Below, one piece after another: positions 52,409 to 63,750 of a stretch of DNA of 64,000 bases. Position 1 is the first letter of the stretch, and every line of letters begins with the position of its first letter. The DNA is taken from NCBI GenBank assembly GCA_019083985.1, contig JAHRCV010000002.1:555001-619000 (forward strand). The letters are read 5' to 3'. This stretch comes from Rhizobiales bacterium TNE-4 (GTDB lineage: Bacteria > Pseudomonadota > Alphaproteobacteria > Rhizobiales > Beijerinckiaceae). Under the pieces are notes generated by a model. That model made no database searches. It saw nothing but the letters and a program-made list of their open reading frames with translations, and had not been told where the DNA came from. A program made the position numbers and the translations under genes.

Positions 52409-53410
52409 ATGCGTTGGATAGGGGCTGCGGTGGCACTTGCCGTGATGGGGCTGTCGGCAGAAGGGAAGGCTGCGAGTTTCGATTGTGCCAAGGCCACCAA
52501 ATCCCATGAGAAGATCATCTGCTCAGACCCTGCCCTTTCCCAAGCCGATGAGGCGCTGGCGCAAAACTACACGCGTCTGATGTCCGAGTTGCCGCCCGCG
52601 GCAAAACAAGCTCTTCAGAAAAGCCAGCGCAGCTGGCTAGCTTATGGCCCGCTCGCCTGCTCAAGCGACGGCAAGGGCACAATCAAGGACAAATCCGCTT
52701 TCGCCCAATGCCTCAAGACGGAATACAATAATCGCCTGACGCTCCTGAAACGCCAGCCCGTTGCGATCGGTCCATGGCGGACCTTGGCTGTCTCCGAATT
52801 CCAGGCCATGCCGTCTTCGAGTACGGATCCAGATTTTTTTCCGGTCGTGACCCACGAGAAGACGATCACGCTTGTGTTCGGGGGCGACGAAACGGCCGCC
52901 AATACGTTGAATGGTTGGCTTCAATCCATGGCTGGCAACGACAAAGCCGGCTGGGATGACGCTGAGACATCCGCCTCACTCACGGTTGCGCTCGCCCAAG
53001 CCAATGCTGTTTTTGCATCGGCCGATATGACCAGCGAGATTTTTGGCGTTGGCGCGGCCCATCCCGTCACCATGACAGCAGCCGCTCATCTTGTCCTTGC
53101 AACCGGCAAGCCATTGGCCTTCCGCGACATGTTTACGCCGACAGCCACCAAGAAATTGGTGTCACTCAGCTGGGCGCAACTCAAAAAACAGCTCGGCGGC
53201 GACATGTTGGTTGATAAGCCCGCTCAGATCACCAAACTCGTGACAGATCCCGGCCATTGGCGGATCGGGGCCGATGGGCTCACAATTGCATTCAATGTGT
53301 ACGAAGTGGCTCCCTATGCCATGGGCCCGCAAGACATCACACTGCCTTGGGCAGCATTGCGGGATGAATTGACGAATTTGGGGCAATCAATCGTGATGGC
53401 CGCACGCTAA
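52409..53410 (+). CDS. Secreted LprI (DUF1311)/DUF3298-type protein
   Basis: The 333-residue protein has a signal peptide (MRWIGAAVALAVMGLSAEGKA, cut near residue 22). An LprI/DUF1311 domain follows: FDCAKATKSHEKIICSDPALSQADEALAQNYTRL...LQKSQRSWL..., with three to four Cys typical of the fold. From about residue 145 a DUF3298/RsiV-like part begins (FFPVVTHEKTITLVFGGDE and later YEVAPYAMGPQDITLPWAAL). LprI acts as a lysozyme inhibitor in mycobacteria; the role here is unknown. The start at 52409 gives the signal peptide. It is divergent from the dioxygenase. Confidence 0.83.
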   Translation: MRWIGAAVALAVMGLSAEGKAASFDCAKATKSHEKIICSDPALSQADEALAQNYTRLMSELPPAAKQALQKSQRSWLAYGPLACSSDGKGTIKDKSAFAQCLKTEYNNRLTLLKRQPVAIGPWRTLAVSEFQAMPSSSTDPDFFPVVTHEKTITLVFGGDETAANTLNGWLQSMAGNDKAGWDDAETSASLTVALAQANAVFASADMTSEIFGVGAAHPVTMTAAAHLVLATGKPLAFRDMFTPTATKKLVSLSWAQLKKQLGGDMLVDKPAQITKLVTDPGHWRIGADGLTIAFNVYEVAPYAMGPQDITLPWAALRDELTNLGQSIVMAAR

Positions 53411-53518
53411 GTAAGGCCGGCCGCCTTATCGTCAGTTATGCTCGTTTTTCGGGCATCACCTTGTTTGCACAACCAATCCGATTTAGAACGAATCATCATT
53501 TCTTTCGAGGAAAATCAC

Positions 53519-54811
53519 ATGAAGAAGCTGTTTATTGGCGCGGTCGTTGCTGCGGCTTGCTTTGCCGCACAAGCACAATCAGCCGAAATTGCTCTGCCGC
53601 CTTTCTACCAGAAAGTGGGGCAGATGAAGCCAACAGGTCCGCTTGGCAAAGTCATTGCAAAAGAAAAAATTGCTACGCAAATCCCGGGCGCCGAAGCATG
53701 GCGTATCGCTTACATTTCATCGGACATTAATGAGCGCCCGACCATTTCAACCGGATTGGTGATTGCACCGAAAGGCAAGGCGCCCAAGGGTGGCCGGCCG
53801 ATCGTTGCATGGTCGCATGGCACAACGGGAACAGCACAAAATTGCGGCCCCTCGCAAGTGCAAGACCCAGCGCAGGAGCTGAACCAATACTTCCTGATTG
53901 GTGGCACATCATGGACGGATTTTGGTGTCCCATCGGCCAATGAATTCATCAAACAGGGGTATGTTCTGGTCGCGACGGATTATCAGGGCCTCGGCGGCGG
54001 CGGCAAACATCAATATGTGATCTCGCCGACGCAAGCGCGCGATTTGATCAATTCGATCCGCGCCGTCGGCAGCATGGGTCTGTCGGGGAGCAATAAGAAG
54101 GCCGCGATCTATGGTTGGTCGCAGGGTGGCGCATCGGTCGTTGCTGCCGCAAGCATGCCCAGCTACATCAACAAGAAACAGACAGCTTTTGACGGCATTG
54201 AAATTATCGGCGCTGTCGCAATGGCGCCGCTTGATCTCTCTGTTGTCATTCCGGCCAATAGCGCGAACGACGATGCGACGGCCAATAAAATTCTTCAGGA
54301 TTTGCAAACGCAATTCTCCAATAATCCGTTCAACTTTGCGCATATGTCGATGAATTTCTGGGCGATGCCAGCCGCATTTCCGGATCTAAAATTGACCGAT
54401 CTTTATACGCCGCAGGGCGCACAAGCGCTTGATGCCATTTTTTCCAAGAAATGCATGCATGCCGGCGCAGACACGATCAATTTCAATATGGGCGATACGT
54501 ATAAATCAACCATCAATCCGCAGCCTCAAAATGCACGTGGATGGGTGAAGGCGATGCTCGCCTCGAGCATCCCAGCGGATAAGCCGGTCGCGCCTGTCAT
54601 CGTTTATTGGGGCGACAAGGATACGACGGTGCCGCCGATCATGAGCCAGGGTTATCAGAAGGCCAAATGCGCGATTGGCGGCAATGTGCAAAGCGTTCCA
54701 TTGCCAGGGAAAAATCACTTCACCAACCCGCCGACTGCGCAGCCCATGTTCACGCAATGGATCAAGGATCGCTTCGACGGCAAACCTGCCATCGATGGCT
54801 GCAAATCATAA
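53519..54811 (+). CDS. Secreted lipase family alpha/beta hydrolase
   Basis: The 430-residue protein has a signal peptide (MKKLFIGAVVAAACFAAQAQSA). The secretory-lipase family (PF03583) fold follows: IVAWSHGTTGTAQNCGPS, the nucleophile elbow in YGWSQGGASVVAA, the acid in VYWGDKDTTVPP and a His in GKNHFTNPPTA. It should cut esters outside the cytoplasm; the true substrate may be a lipid, a polyester or a small ester. It starts 108 bp after the LprI-like gene and is followed by a hairpin without T-run. Confidence 0.87.
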   Translation: MKKLFIGAVVAAACFAAQAQSAEIALPPFYQKVGQMKPTGPLGKVIAKEKIATQIPGAEAWRIAYISSDINERPTISTGLVIAPKGKAPKGGRPIVAWSHGTTGTAQNCGPSQVQDPAQELNQYFLIGGTSWTDFGVPSANEFIKQGYVLVATDYQGLGGGGKHQYVISPTQARDLINSIRAVGSMGLSGSNKKAAIYGWSQGGASVVAAASMPSYINKKQTAFDGIEIIGAVAMAPLDLSVVIPANSANDDATANKILQDLQTQFSNNPFNFAHMSMNFWAMPAAFPDLKLTDLYTPQGAQALDAIFSKKCMHAGADTINFNMGDTYKSTINPQPQNARGWVKAMLASSIPADKPVAPVIVYWGDKDTTVPPIMSQGYQKAKCAIGGNVQSVPLPGKNHFTNPPTAQPMFTQWIKDRFDGKPAIDGCKS

Positions 54812-54825
54812 AAGCTCAATGGCGA

Positions 54826-54857
54826 ACAGGCTGGCTATGATTGCATCGCCAGCCTGT
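54826..54857 (+). terminator. Hairpin after the lipase gene
   Basis: ACAGGCTGGC (54826-54835) pairs perfectly with GCCAGCCTGT (54848-54857) around a 12-base loop. It starts 14 bp after the lipase stop but has no T-run, so it may be a weak or Rho-aided terminator. Confidence 0.5.
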
Positions 54858-54903
54858 CCCACGTTCTGAAACATTCGACATTATTCTTCGAAGTGAGTGA
54901 AAA

Positions 54904-56577
54904 ATGGCTAATCCCAGCATTGTCGCCTATGTCGTCCAACGCTTGTCAGAACTCGGCATCGACCGCGTGTTTGGCGTTCCGGGTGACTACGCTTTCCCCA
55001 TTGATGACGCGATCGAAGCCTGCCCGTCCGTCGCGTGGGTTGGTTGCGCGAATGAATTGAATGCTGCTTATGCGGCCGACGGATATGCGCGCCGCAATGG
55101 CGCTGCCATTCTCACGACGACCTATGGCGTTGGCGAACTCAGCGCGCTCAATGGCGTCATGGGCAGCAAGGCGCATCGTTTGCCGGTGTTCCACCTCGTC
55201 GGCCAACCGAGCCGTCGCATCACCTATCAGCATCTTGTCACACATCACACGCTGGGCGATGGCGTCTATGGCAATTTCGAAGCCTTGTCCGCTGCAGCGG
55301 CGTGTGTGCAGGCCAACCTCACACCCGATAATGCAATCGACGAGTTGGAACGCGTGATCCGCGAGGCCTTGCGCCAAAGCGCGCCCGCTTACATCGTGAT
55401 CCCGATGGATTTTGCGTTGATGCCGGTTGTGGGAACGCCAGTGAAAGGCAAGCCGCTGGCGCAAATCAAGCGCCAATCGAGCGCACCAGAAGAACTTGCT
55501 GCTGCAGCAAATGCGATTATCGCACGCCTCAAGGCCGCCAAAAATCCTGTCCTCCTGCCAAGCGCCATGCTTGCGCGCTATGGCCTTCAAGCAAAGCTCG
55601 CCGCCTTCATCGACAAGGCCAAAATTCCGTTCGCCACAACGCCCAACGACAAAAGCATCATCAGCGAGGCACATCCGAATTTTCTCGGGCTCTATAATGG
55701 CGTTAGCTCAATGCCAGCCTCGGTGAAAAAGACGGTCGAAGACGCCGATCTGATCCTTGAACTGGGCGGATTGGTGCGCGCCGATTCCAATACGATGTGG
55801 AGCGATGTTCTGCCGCCTGATCGGCTGATCAGCCTATACGATCATTGGGTGCAGATCGGCACTGCCATTTTCTCCTATGTGGCTCTCGAAGACATTTTGG
55901 ATGCGCTCATCGCGCAGACGCCTGTCTTCAACGGACGCGGGCAAGCGCCAGCACCGGCGCTTTTGCCGATGACTGGCAACACAACCGATCCGACCAATTC
56001 AGCCGTGTTCTATCCCCGCCTGCAGCGCATGCTGAAGAAGGGCGACGTGGTCGTGATCGAAACGGGCACGTGCATGATGCATCTCAACCCGATGCTGTTG
56101 CCGGACGGCGTCGGCTCCGAAAGTCAGACGCTGTGGGGCTCGATCGGCTGGGCGACACCGGCTGCACTGGGCATTGCCATGGCCAATCGCACGGGCCGCA
56201 CGATTTTGGTGACGGGGGATGGTTCGCACCAGCTGACGATGAACGAGATCGGCGTCATGGGACGGTATGGCATCAAGCCAATCATTTTCGTGCTCAACAA
56301 CCGCCTCTACGGCATCGAGGATGTCGTGAGCGAACGCGGCCATGTCTATGACGACATTGCGCCTGTCGAGTACCACCTCCTGCCGCAAGCGATGGGGTGC
56401 AAGGATTGGCTCAGCCGCCGCGTCGCGACAGTGGGCGAACTCGACGACGCGCTCGCTGCGATCGAGGCGAGCGGCAGCGCCGCCTATATCGAAGTGATGA
56501 TCCCGGAGAGCGAAAGCCAGCCCATGCCGCAGGCCATGCTGGATTACGTCTACAAGACGGGCACGCCCAAGGTGTAA
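54904..56577 (+). CDS. Thiamine-diphosphate decarboxylase (pyruvate/indolepyruvate decarboxylase family)
   Basis: The 557-residue enzyme decarboxylates a 2-oxo acid to an aldehyde. It has the catalytic Glu in CANELNAAYAADGYARR (~residue 51), the His pair of this family in THHTLGDGVYGNF (~residue 115), and the ThDP/Mg motif from VTGDGSHQLTMNEIG to FVLNNRLYGIED. Pyruvate, phenylpyruvate and indolepyruvate decarboxylases all look like this; the substrate cannot be fixed here. It stands alone between the lipase and the tRNA gene. Length is normal and both ends are intact. Confidence 0.88.
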   Translation: MANPSIVAYVVQRLSELGIDRVFGVPGDYAFPIDDAIEACPSVAWVGCANELNAAYAADGYARRNGAAILTTTYGVGELSALNGVMGSKAHRLPVFHLVGQPSRRITYQHLVTHHTLGDGVYGNFEALSAAAACVQANLTPDNAIDELERVIREALRQSAPAYIVIPMDFALMPVVGTPVKGKPLAQIKRQSSAPEELAAAANAIIARLKAAKNPVLLPSAMLARYGLQAKLAAFIDKAKIPFATTPNDKSIISEAHPNFLGLYNGVSSMPASVKKTVEDADLILELGGLVRADSNTMWSDVLPPDRLISLYDHWVQIGTAIFSYVALEDILDALIAQTPVFNGRGQAPAPALLPMTGNTTDPTNSAVFYPRLQRMLKKGDVVVIETGTCMMHLNPMLLPDGVGSESQTLWGSIGWATPAALGIAMANRTGRTILVTGDGSHQLTMNEIGVMGRYGIKPIIFVLNNRLYGIEDVVSERGHVYDDIAPVEYHLLPQAMGCKDWLSRRVATVGELDDALAAIEASGSAAYIEVMIPESESQPMPQAMLDYVYKTGTPKV

Positions 56578-56663
56578 GCGCCCTTGCTGTCAGAGCTGGA
56601 CGGCCAACGCCGTCCGGCTCGGGCAAAGCCGCTTTCGCTGAAGCGCACCAAAGACGAAGAAAC

Positions 56664-56753
56664 TGGCGGAGAGGGGGAGATTCGAACTCCCGATAGGCTT
56701 GCACCTATGCCGCATTTCGAGTGCGGTGCATTCAACCACTCTGCCACCTCTCC
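56664..56753 (-). tRNA. tRNA-Ser (anticodon CGA)
   Basis: A 90-base cloverleaf is read on the minus strand. It has acceptor GGAGAGG pairing with CCTCTCC, discriminator G, an encoded CCA (56664-56666), a GTTCGAATC T-loop and the long variable arm of class II tRNAs. The anticodon CGA (56717-56719, minus strand) lies in the loop CTCGAAA, reading UCG serine codons. No integrase or partial duplicate is seen beside it. Confidence 0.95.
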
Positions 56754-56865
56754 GCAGGGCCGGGCGGTTTGGAGCCGCTCGTGTGGTCGGCGCGGCGAAT
56801 AGCATGCGCCCTCTCCCCCCGCAAGCGGGAACGGCTGGAAAAGGCGCTGTCTGGGCCTGTTTCGA

Positions 56866-56894
56866 TTGACTCAGATGAGACCATCCGGTACTCA
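56866..56894 (+). promoter_or_regulatory. Possible sigma-70-type promoter ahead of rplU
   Basis: TTGACT at 56866-56871 is followed at 17 bases by TACTCA (56889-56894), a weak -35/-10 pair about 135 bp before rplU. The -10 match is poor, so this is tentative. Confidence 0.3.
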
Positions 56895-57030
56895 AACGCG
56901 ATTGGCGCGGGGTTCCCGCGCCTTTTCCATTGCGCGCCAACGGCGCGTATCCGGTGAAACACTGCCAAAAAGCCGTCCGGTTCAAAGGCTTAGCCTAGGG
57001 ATCAGGACGGGCTGAACACGAGGGAAAACG

Positions 57031-57396
57031 ATGTTCGCAGTAATCAAGACCGGCGGCAAACAGTACAAAGTTGCCGCCAATGACGTGATCGTCATCGAGA
57101 AGCTCGATCTCAATGCAGGTGACGCAGTTACCTTCGACGAGGTCCTGATGGTCGGCGGCGACGCTGGCACCCAGATCGGCGCGCCCACCGTGGCTGGCGC
57201 CGCTGTGTCGGCGGAAGTGGTCGAACAGACCCGCACCGCCCATTCGATCTCGTTCCACAAGCGCCGCCGCAAGAACTCCAAGCGCAAGCGCGGCCATCGC
57301 CAGGACCTCACCCGCGTCAAGATCCTTGAGATCCTGACGGGTGGCGCGGCGCCGAAGGCGAAGAAAGCTGCCAAGAAGGCTGAAGCGGCCGAATAA
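57031..57396 (+). CDS. rplU: 50S ribosomal protein L21
   Basis: The 121-residue protein is L21: [20 protein letters not shown] at the start, [23 protein letters not shown] in the middle (the 23S rRNA-binding region), and a Lys/Ala-rich tail ([15 protein letters not shown]). It binds domain V of the large rRNA. It is the first gene of the rplU-rpmA pair and has AGGGAAAACG before the start. rpmA follows 76 bp later. Confidence 0.97.
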   Translation: MFAVIKTGGKQYKVAANDVIVIEKLDLNAGDAVTFDEVLMVGGDAGTQIGAPTVAGAAVSAEVVEQTRTAHSISFHKRRRKNSKRKRGHRQDLTRVKILEILTGGAAPKAKKAAKKAEAAE

Positions 57397-57472
57397 GACG
57401 GCTCACAGTCATCACATTCACGGTTTGGACAGGTTTCGGGACTAAGGTCCCAGAAAGTTACGGAGCAGAACA

Positions 57473-57739
57473 ATGGCTCATAAAAAAGCAGGCGGTTCGT
57501 CCCGCAACGGTCGCGACTCGGAAGGCCGTCGCCTCGGCGTAAAGAAATTCGGCGGCGAAGCGGTCGTCCCGGGCAACATCATCATTCGCCAGCGTGGCAC
57601 GCGCGTCCATCCGGGCGCCAATGTCGGCATGGGCAAGGACCACACGCTGTTCGCCACAGCGGCCGGCACGGTGGAATTTGAGAAAAAAGGCCAAGGCCGC
57701 ACGTATGTAGCGGTACGCATGGCCGCAGCGGCCGAATAA
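57473..57739 (+). CDS. rpmA: 50S ribosomal protein L27
   Basis: The 88-residue protein is L27: [20 protein letters not shown], then [11 protein letters not shown] and [14 protein letters not shown]. It stabilises tRNA at the peptidyl-transferase centre. The N-terminus begins directly with the mature AHKKAGG form, without the cleaved extension found in Firmicutes. A terminator-like hairpin lies about 90 bp downstream, before the GNAT gene. Confidence 0.97.
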   Translation: MAHKKAGGSSRNGRDSEGRRLGVKKFGGEAVVPGNIIIRQRGTRVHPGANVGMGKDHTLFATAAGTVEFEKKGQGRTYVAVRMAAAAE

Positions 57740-57830
57740 GGCGGATTTCTTCAAGATCTCCGCCGGCCCACAGCCCCGGCGGACGATCTGACGAAGATCA
57801 TCCGAGTTCCCCAAAAGGGGAGCGTTTCCG

Positions 57831-57856
57831 GGGAAGTGGGATCACCACTTCCCTTT
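57831..57856 (+). terminator. Terminator-like hairpin after rpmA
   Basis: GGGAAGTGG (57831-57839) pairs perfectly with CCACTTCCC (57845-57853) around GATCA, followed by TTTGT. It lies about 90 bp past rpmA and probably ends the rplU-rpmA transcript. Confidence 0.7.
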
Positions 57857-57909
57857 GTCATTTCAGGGTCATCCAACAGCTCTAGACCCTGCGGGCAGGA
57901 GACGCCTCC

Positions 57910-58557
57910 ATGTTACCCGATATTGCGCTCGACGATATTTTTCAGCTTGAGACGGCGCGGCTCTGGCTGCGCTGGCCGCGTGCGGCCGATGCCGCCGCGA
58001 TCACCCGCTTTGCCTCCAAAAAAGAAGTCGCCGAGACAACGGCAGCCATTCCCCACCCCTACCCGGCCGGTGCCGCTGAAGCCTTCATTCTCCATGCCCG
58101 CGAGCGGAATGCAGCCGGTCAATCGATCGAACTGGTCGCCGTGCTCAACCGCGCCCCGCGCCAACTGATCGGCACGGTCTCCGTCCGGTTCCCGGAAGGC
58201 GGTTTGCCCGTGCTGGGCTACGCGTTCGACAGCACATTCTGGCGGCAGGGCTTCGCTACGGAGGCTGCGGGGGCTCTTGTTGATACCGTCTTCATGCTGA
58301 CGGACAGTCCCGGCATTGCGGCCCATGTCATACCAGAAAACCGAGCCTCAGCGCGCGTTCTGGAGAAGATCGGCTTCATGTGGCGCCGCCGCGGCCTGTC
58401 CGATCAACCGGGACGCTGCTCGAATGGACCGATGGACCGCTTCGAGCTCGACCGGGCGGATTGGTACGCCAATCGCGGCTTCGGGACGACCAATTTGCCA
58501 CGCCCGGCTATTCCGCCGCAGCCCGATCTATGGTCCGGCAAACCGCTCCGCGCGTAG
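57910..58557 (+). CDS. GNAT family N-acetyltransferase (RimJ/RimL type)
   Basis: The 215-residue protein has the ribosomal-protein acetyltransferase style of GNAT: TARLWLRWPRAADAAAITRFASKKEVAETTAAIPHPY at the start, then LGYAFDSTFWRQGFATEAAGALVDTVF (acetyl-CoA loop RQGFATEA) and HVIPENRASARVLEKIGFMWRR. The acceptor is unknown. A GNAT gene in this position between rpmA and obgE is usual in Hyphomicrobiales, which supports the call but not the substrate. Confidence 0.88.
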   Translation: MLPDIALDDIFQLETARLWLRWPRAADAAAITRFASKKEVAETTAAIPHPYPAGAAEAFILHARERNAAGQSIELVAVLNRAPRQLIGTVSVRFPEGGLPVLGYAFDSTFWRQGFATEAAGALVDTVFMLTDSPGIAAHVIPENRASARVLEKIGFMWRRRGLSDQPGRCSNGPMDRFELDRADWYANRGFGTTNLPRPAIPPQPDLWSGKPLRA

Positions 58558-58589
58558 ACCTGACAACAGGTTTTTGCCGGAGATGACCC

Positions 58590-59108
58590 ATGCGCCGTTT
58601 ATTGTTGCTTGCCGCCCTTCTTGCCCCGCTGGCTTGGTTTGCGCCCGCGCATGCCGCCGACAAGGTGCTGGTGCTTGAAGAGTTTTTCCGCGGCACATTG
58701 ACGGCCAAGGGCAGCTTCACGAGCCGGATTGATGGGGCGAAGCGCGGCCTCGACGTGGTGATGAAAGGCTCATGGGATCGCAAAACCCAGACCCTCACCC
58801 TTGTCGAGGATTTCGTCTTCTCGGACGGCGAGAAGGACCGCAAGACGTGGCGTTTCCGCAAAACCGGCCCGGGCACCTATGTCGGCACGCGCGAAGATGT
58901 CATCGGTGAAGCGAAGGTCTGGCAGGATGGCCCTGTGGTTCGCCTCGCCTACAAGGCACGCCAGAAGACCAAGGGTGGCTCAACCTTCGATGTTCATTTC
59001 GATGACGCGCTCCGCCAGACCGACGCGAAGACCGTCATCAACACGGCGACGGTCCATTGGTGGTTCCTGACTGTCGGTGACGTCGAACTCACCATCAAGA
59101 AGCGATAA
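58590..59108 (+). CDS. DUF3833 family secreted protein
   Basis: The 172-residue protein has a signal peptide (MRRLLLLAALLAPLAWFAPAHAA, cut near residue 23). The DUF3833 pattern follows: LEEFFRGTLTAKGSFTSRIDGAKRGLDVVMKGSW, TLVEDFVFSDGEKDRKTWRF and GEAKVWQDGPVVRLAYKAR. The function of the family is unknown; members resemble lipocalin-like beta-barrels. It begins 32 bp after the GNAT gene and lies 66 bp before obgE. The downstream gap contains a weak GGGGCAGGT/ACCTGTTCCCC hairpin at about 59121-59144. Confidence 0.85.
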   Translation: MRRLLLLAALLAPLAWFAPAHAADKVLVLEEFFRGTLTAKGSFTSRIDGAKRGLDVVMKGSWDRKTQTLTLVEDFVFSDGEKDRKTWRFRKTGPGTYVGTREDVIGEAKVWQDGPVVRLAYKARQKTKGGSTFDVHFDDALRQTDAKTVINTATVHWWFLTVGDVELTIKKR

Positions 59109-59165
59109 GGGCCGCCCAAAGGGGCAGGTCGAAACCTGTTCCCCTTCCCGGCCGGAATAGGCTAG

Positions 59166-61330
<2,165 letters not shown>

Positions 61331-61331
61331 G

Positions 61332-62594
61332 ATGAGCGCATTGGCCGAAACAATGCTGACGCTGGGCCAGAATGCGCGCCATGCTGCGCGTGCCTTGGCG
61401 CTGGCATCGGGCGCGCAACGGGCTGACGGATTGCGTGCCGCGGCAAAGGCGTTGCGTGCAGCCTCTCCAACCATTCTCGCCGCCAATCGTGACGATTGCG
61501 CCGACGCCGTCGCGCGCGGCACGAAAGGCGCGTTTCTTGACCGTTTGACGCTTGACGAGCAACGCCTCCACGCGATTGCCAAAGCCGTTGAAGACGTGGC
61601 GGCACTGACCGATCCCGTTGGTCGCGTGCTTGCCTCGTGGACGCAGCCGAACGGCTTACACTTTGAGCGCGTTGCAACGCCGCTGGGTGTGATCGGCGTT
61701 ATTTTCGAAAGCCGCCCGAATGTCACCGCCGACGCGGCCGCGCTCTGCGTGAAGAGTGGCAATGCCGTGATCCTGCGTGCCGGCTCGGAAAGCTTCCGTA
61801 CATCCTCTGCCATTGCTGAAGCCATGCGTGATGGATTGCGCGCCGCGAACTTGCCCGTTGATGCGATCCAGCTTGTCCCGACACGTGATCGTGAGGCCGT
61901 CGGGCTGATGCTGCGCGGCTTGAACGGCGCGATTGACGTGATCGTTCCGCGTGGCGGCAAGAGCCTTGTTGCGCGCGTGCAGGATGAAGCGCGCGTGCCG
62001 GTCTTCGCCCATCTCGAAGGCCTGTGTCACGTCTATGTCGATGGCGCCGCTGATCTCGCCATGGCGCGCGCCATTGTGAAGAACGCAAAACTGCGCCGCA
62101 CTGGCATTTGTGGTGCCGCCGAAACGCTTCTTGTCGACCAAGCCTGCGCCGCAACCCATCTCGCGCCGCTTGTGAAAGATCTTCTCGATGCCGGCTGCGA
62201 GGTGCGCGGCGATGCGGTGACACAAGCCATCGACGCACGTGTAAAACCTGCCAATGACGAGGATTGGGCGACCGAATATCTCGATGCCATCATCGCCTGC
62301 CGCGTTGTCGACGGTTTGGATGGCGCGCTTGCGCACATCGCCCGTTGGAGCTCTAACCACACCGACAGCATCATCACAGCTGATACGGCGCGCGCAGAGC
62401 GGTTTTTGCGCGAGGTCGATTCCGCCATTGTGCTGCACAATGCCTCGACGCAATTCGCCGATGGCGGGGAATTCGGCTTTGGCGCGGAGATTGGCATCGC
62501 AACAGGCCGCATGCATGCGCGCGGCCCTGTTGGTGTCGAACAATTGACGAGCTTTAATTACCGTGTGCGCGGGACGGGCCAGACAAGGCCTTAA
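61332..62594 (+). CDS. proA: Glutamate-5-semialdehyde dehydrogenase (gamma-glutamyl phosphate reductase)
   Basis: ProA reduces gamma-glutamyl phosphate with NADPH to glutamate semialdehyde, the second step of proline synthesis. The 420-residue protein has [36 protein letters not shown] for nucleotide binding and the active-site cysteine in [14 protein letters not shown]. It starts one base after proB, in the usual obgE-proB-proA order. It ends 12 bp before the convergent hisE-like gene. Confidence 0.97.
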   Translation: MSALAETMLTLGQNARHAARALALASGAQRADGLRAAAKALRAASPTILAANRDDCADAVARGTKGAFLDRLTLDEQRLHAIAKAVEDVAALTDPVGRVLASWTQPNGLHFERVATPLGVIGVIFESRPNVTADAAALCVKSGNAVILRAGSESFRTSSAIAEAMRDGLRAANLPVDAIQLVPTRDREAVGLMLRGLNGAIDVIVPRGGKSLVARVQDEARVPVFAHLEGLCHVYVDGAADLAMARAIVKNAKLRRTGICGAAETLLVDQACAATHLAPLVKDLLDAGCEVRGDAVTQAIDARVKPANDEDWATEYLDAIIACRVVDGLDGALAHIARWSSNHTDSIITADTARAERFLREVDSAIVLHNASTQFADGGEFGFGAEIGIATGRMHARGPVGVEQLTSFNYRVRGTGQTRP

Positions 62595-62606
62595 AGTCCG
62601 AAACTC

Positions 62607-62975
62607 TTAGCCTTTGGCGAGCTTCTTCAGCCGAGCCAAATCACGATCGAGATCATGAACCTGATGTTTGGGCAGCTTTTCAGCAATGCCCAGCATGCGT
62701 TCGCGCCGATCCATTTCGGCATAAACATCGTCCGGCGTGATGCCGCATTCTGCCCAGAGCACAGTCAGGTTATAGATTAGGTCAGCGCTCTCGCGGATCG
62801 TCGCTTCGCGATTGCCTTGCACCGCATCAAGCCCAACCTCGACGGCTTCCTCGGCCAGCTTTTTTGCCATTTTCGCCGTGCCCTCGGTCAAGAGCTTCGC
62901 TGTGCGCGACGCGTTCGGATCCCGGCCCTGCGCATCGAGCACAGCCTGATAGAGCCGTTTGATCTGATCGGACAT
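62607..62975 (-). CDS. HisE-like phosphoribosyl-ATP pyrophosphohydrolase
   Basis: The 122-residue protein has the all-helical MazG/HisE fold. The acidic motif KLAEEAVEVGLDA and ESADLIYNLTVLWAECG provide the Mg-binding EExxE...ExxD pattern, preceded by SRTAKLLTEGTAKMAKK. HisE converts phosphoribosyl-ATP to phosphoribosyl-AMP in histidine synthesis. This gene is away from any his operon and has an extended C-terminus (RMLGIAEKLPKHQVHDLDRDL), so it may be a paralogue with another nucleotide substrate. It is convergent with proA. Confidence 0.82.
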   Translation of the reverse strand: MSDQIKRLYQAVLDAQGRDPNASRTAKLLTEGTAKMAKKLAEEAVEVGLDAVQGNREATIRESADLIYNLTVLWAECGITPDDVYAEMDRRERMLGIAEKLPKHQVHDLDRDLARLKKLAKG

Positions 62976-63046
62976 GGGCTGCCTCCCGGCAGAAGAAGAA
63001 GATGCGAATTCTCGCTGTAGTTCCTTAACGTTTGTTGAACGCTTTC

Positions 63047-63559
63047 TTAACCAGCCGGCCGTTGCACAAGATGTGCAAACGCCGCCACAACTTTCTCATA
63101 GACAGGCCGTTTGAATGGGATGATCAGCGATGGCAGCGCCGCCATCTCAGCCCACCGCCAAGCGTTGAACTCCGGCCGATGCTGCCCGCCCGCCGGGGCG
63201 TGGATGTCGATCTCGCTCTCCTCGCCTTCGAACCGCATGGCGAACCATTTCTGTGTCTGGCCGCGATAGCGCCCCTTCCAGCTGCGCTTGATGATGTCTT
63301 CAGGCAGGTCATAGCTGAACCAATCCGGCGCCTCCGCAATAATGGTGGCGCTCTTCACGTTTGTCTCTTCCCAAAGCTCACGCAACGCCGCCGCGCGCGG
63401 ATCTTCGCCCTCGTCGATTCCGCCTTGCGGCATCTGCCATGCGTGATGATCGTCTACATGCTCAGGCCCGGCCTCACTTTTCCGGCGACCGATAAAGACC
63501 TGGCCCCGGTGATTGAGAAGCATGACACCGACACAGGGGCGATAGGGAATAGACGACAT
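63047..63559 (-). CDS. rppH: RNA pyrophosphohydrolase
   Basis: RppH removes pyrophosphate from the 5' end of mRNA, which starts RNase E-dependent decay. The 170-residue protein begins [21 protein letters not shown], has [26 protein letters not shown] (Nudix box with the RELxEE core) and the [11 protein letters not shown] and [12 protein letters not shown] segments specific to RppH. The start ATG is at 63559. The next gene on the same strand upstream is a polysaccharide deacetylase-family gene, a common rhizobial pair. Confidence 0.95.
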   Translation of the reverse strand: MSSIPYRPCVGVMLLNHRGQVFIGRRKSEAGPEHVDDHHAWQMPQGGIDEGEDPRAAALRELWEETNVKSATIIAEAPDWFSYDLPEDIIKRSWKGRYRGQTQKWFAMRFEGEESEIDIHAPAGGQHRPEFNAWRWAEMAALPSLIIPFKRPVYEKVVAAFAHLVQRPAG

Positions 63560-63750
63560 GACGAATCAGAACCGTTACGAGAGCACCTATAGTGCGGCTG
63601 TTTCTACAGCGCGGCAACCGCCTCCGCTCTCATGGCTCTCGTCATTTCTGCTTTGCCGGCGTATCGATCATTCCTCGGTTTGGGACACGGCTCTAGCTTC
63701 ATCTATGGCGACACCCATGCGCGCGATGCGGGCGATTGCAGCAATGGCGA

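Noticed and set aside
56664-56753. tRNA-Ser as a possible integration site
   Set aside because: No integrase, direct repeat of the tRNA end or mobile genes lie nearby; housekeeping genes flank it.
63560-63750. Small open frame between rppH and the polysaccharide deacetylase gene
   Set aside because: The plus-strand frame is Ser/Ala/Arg-rich with no ribosome-binding site or family; it extends into the deacetylase gene on the other strand.
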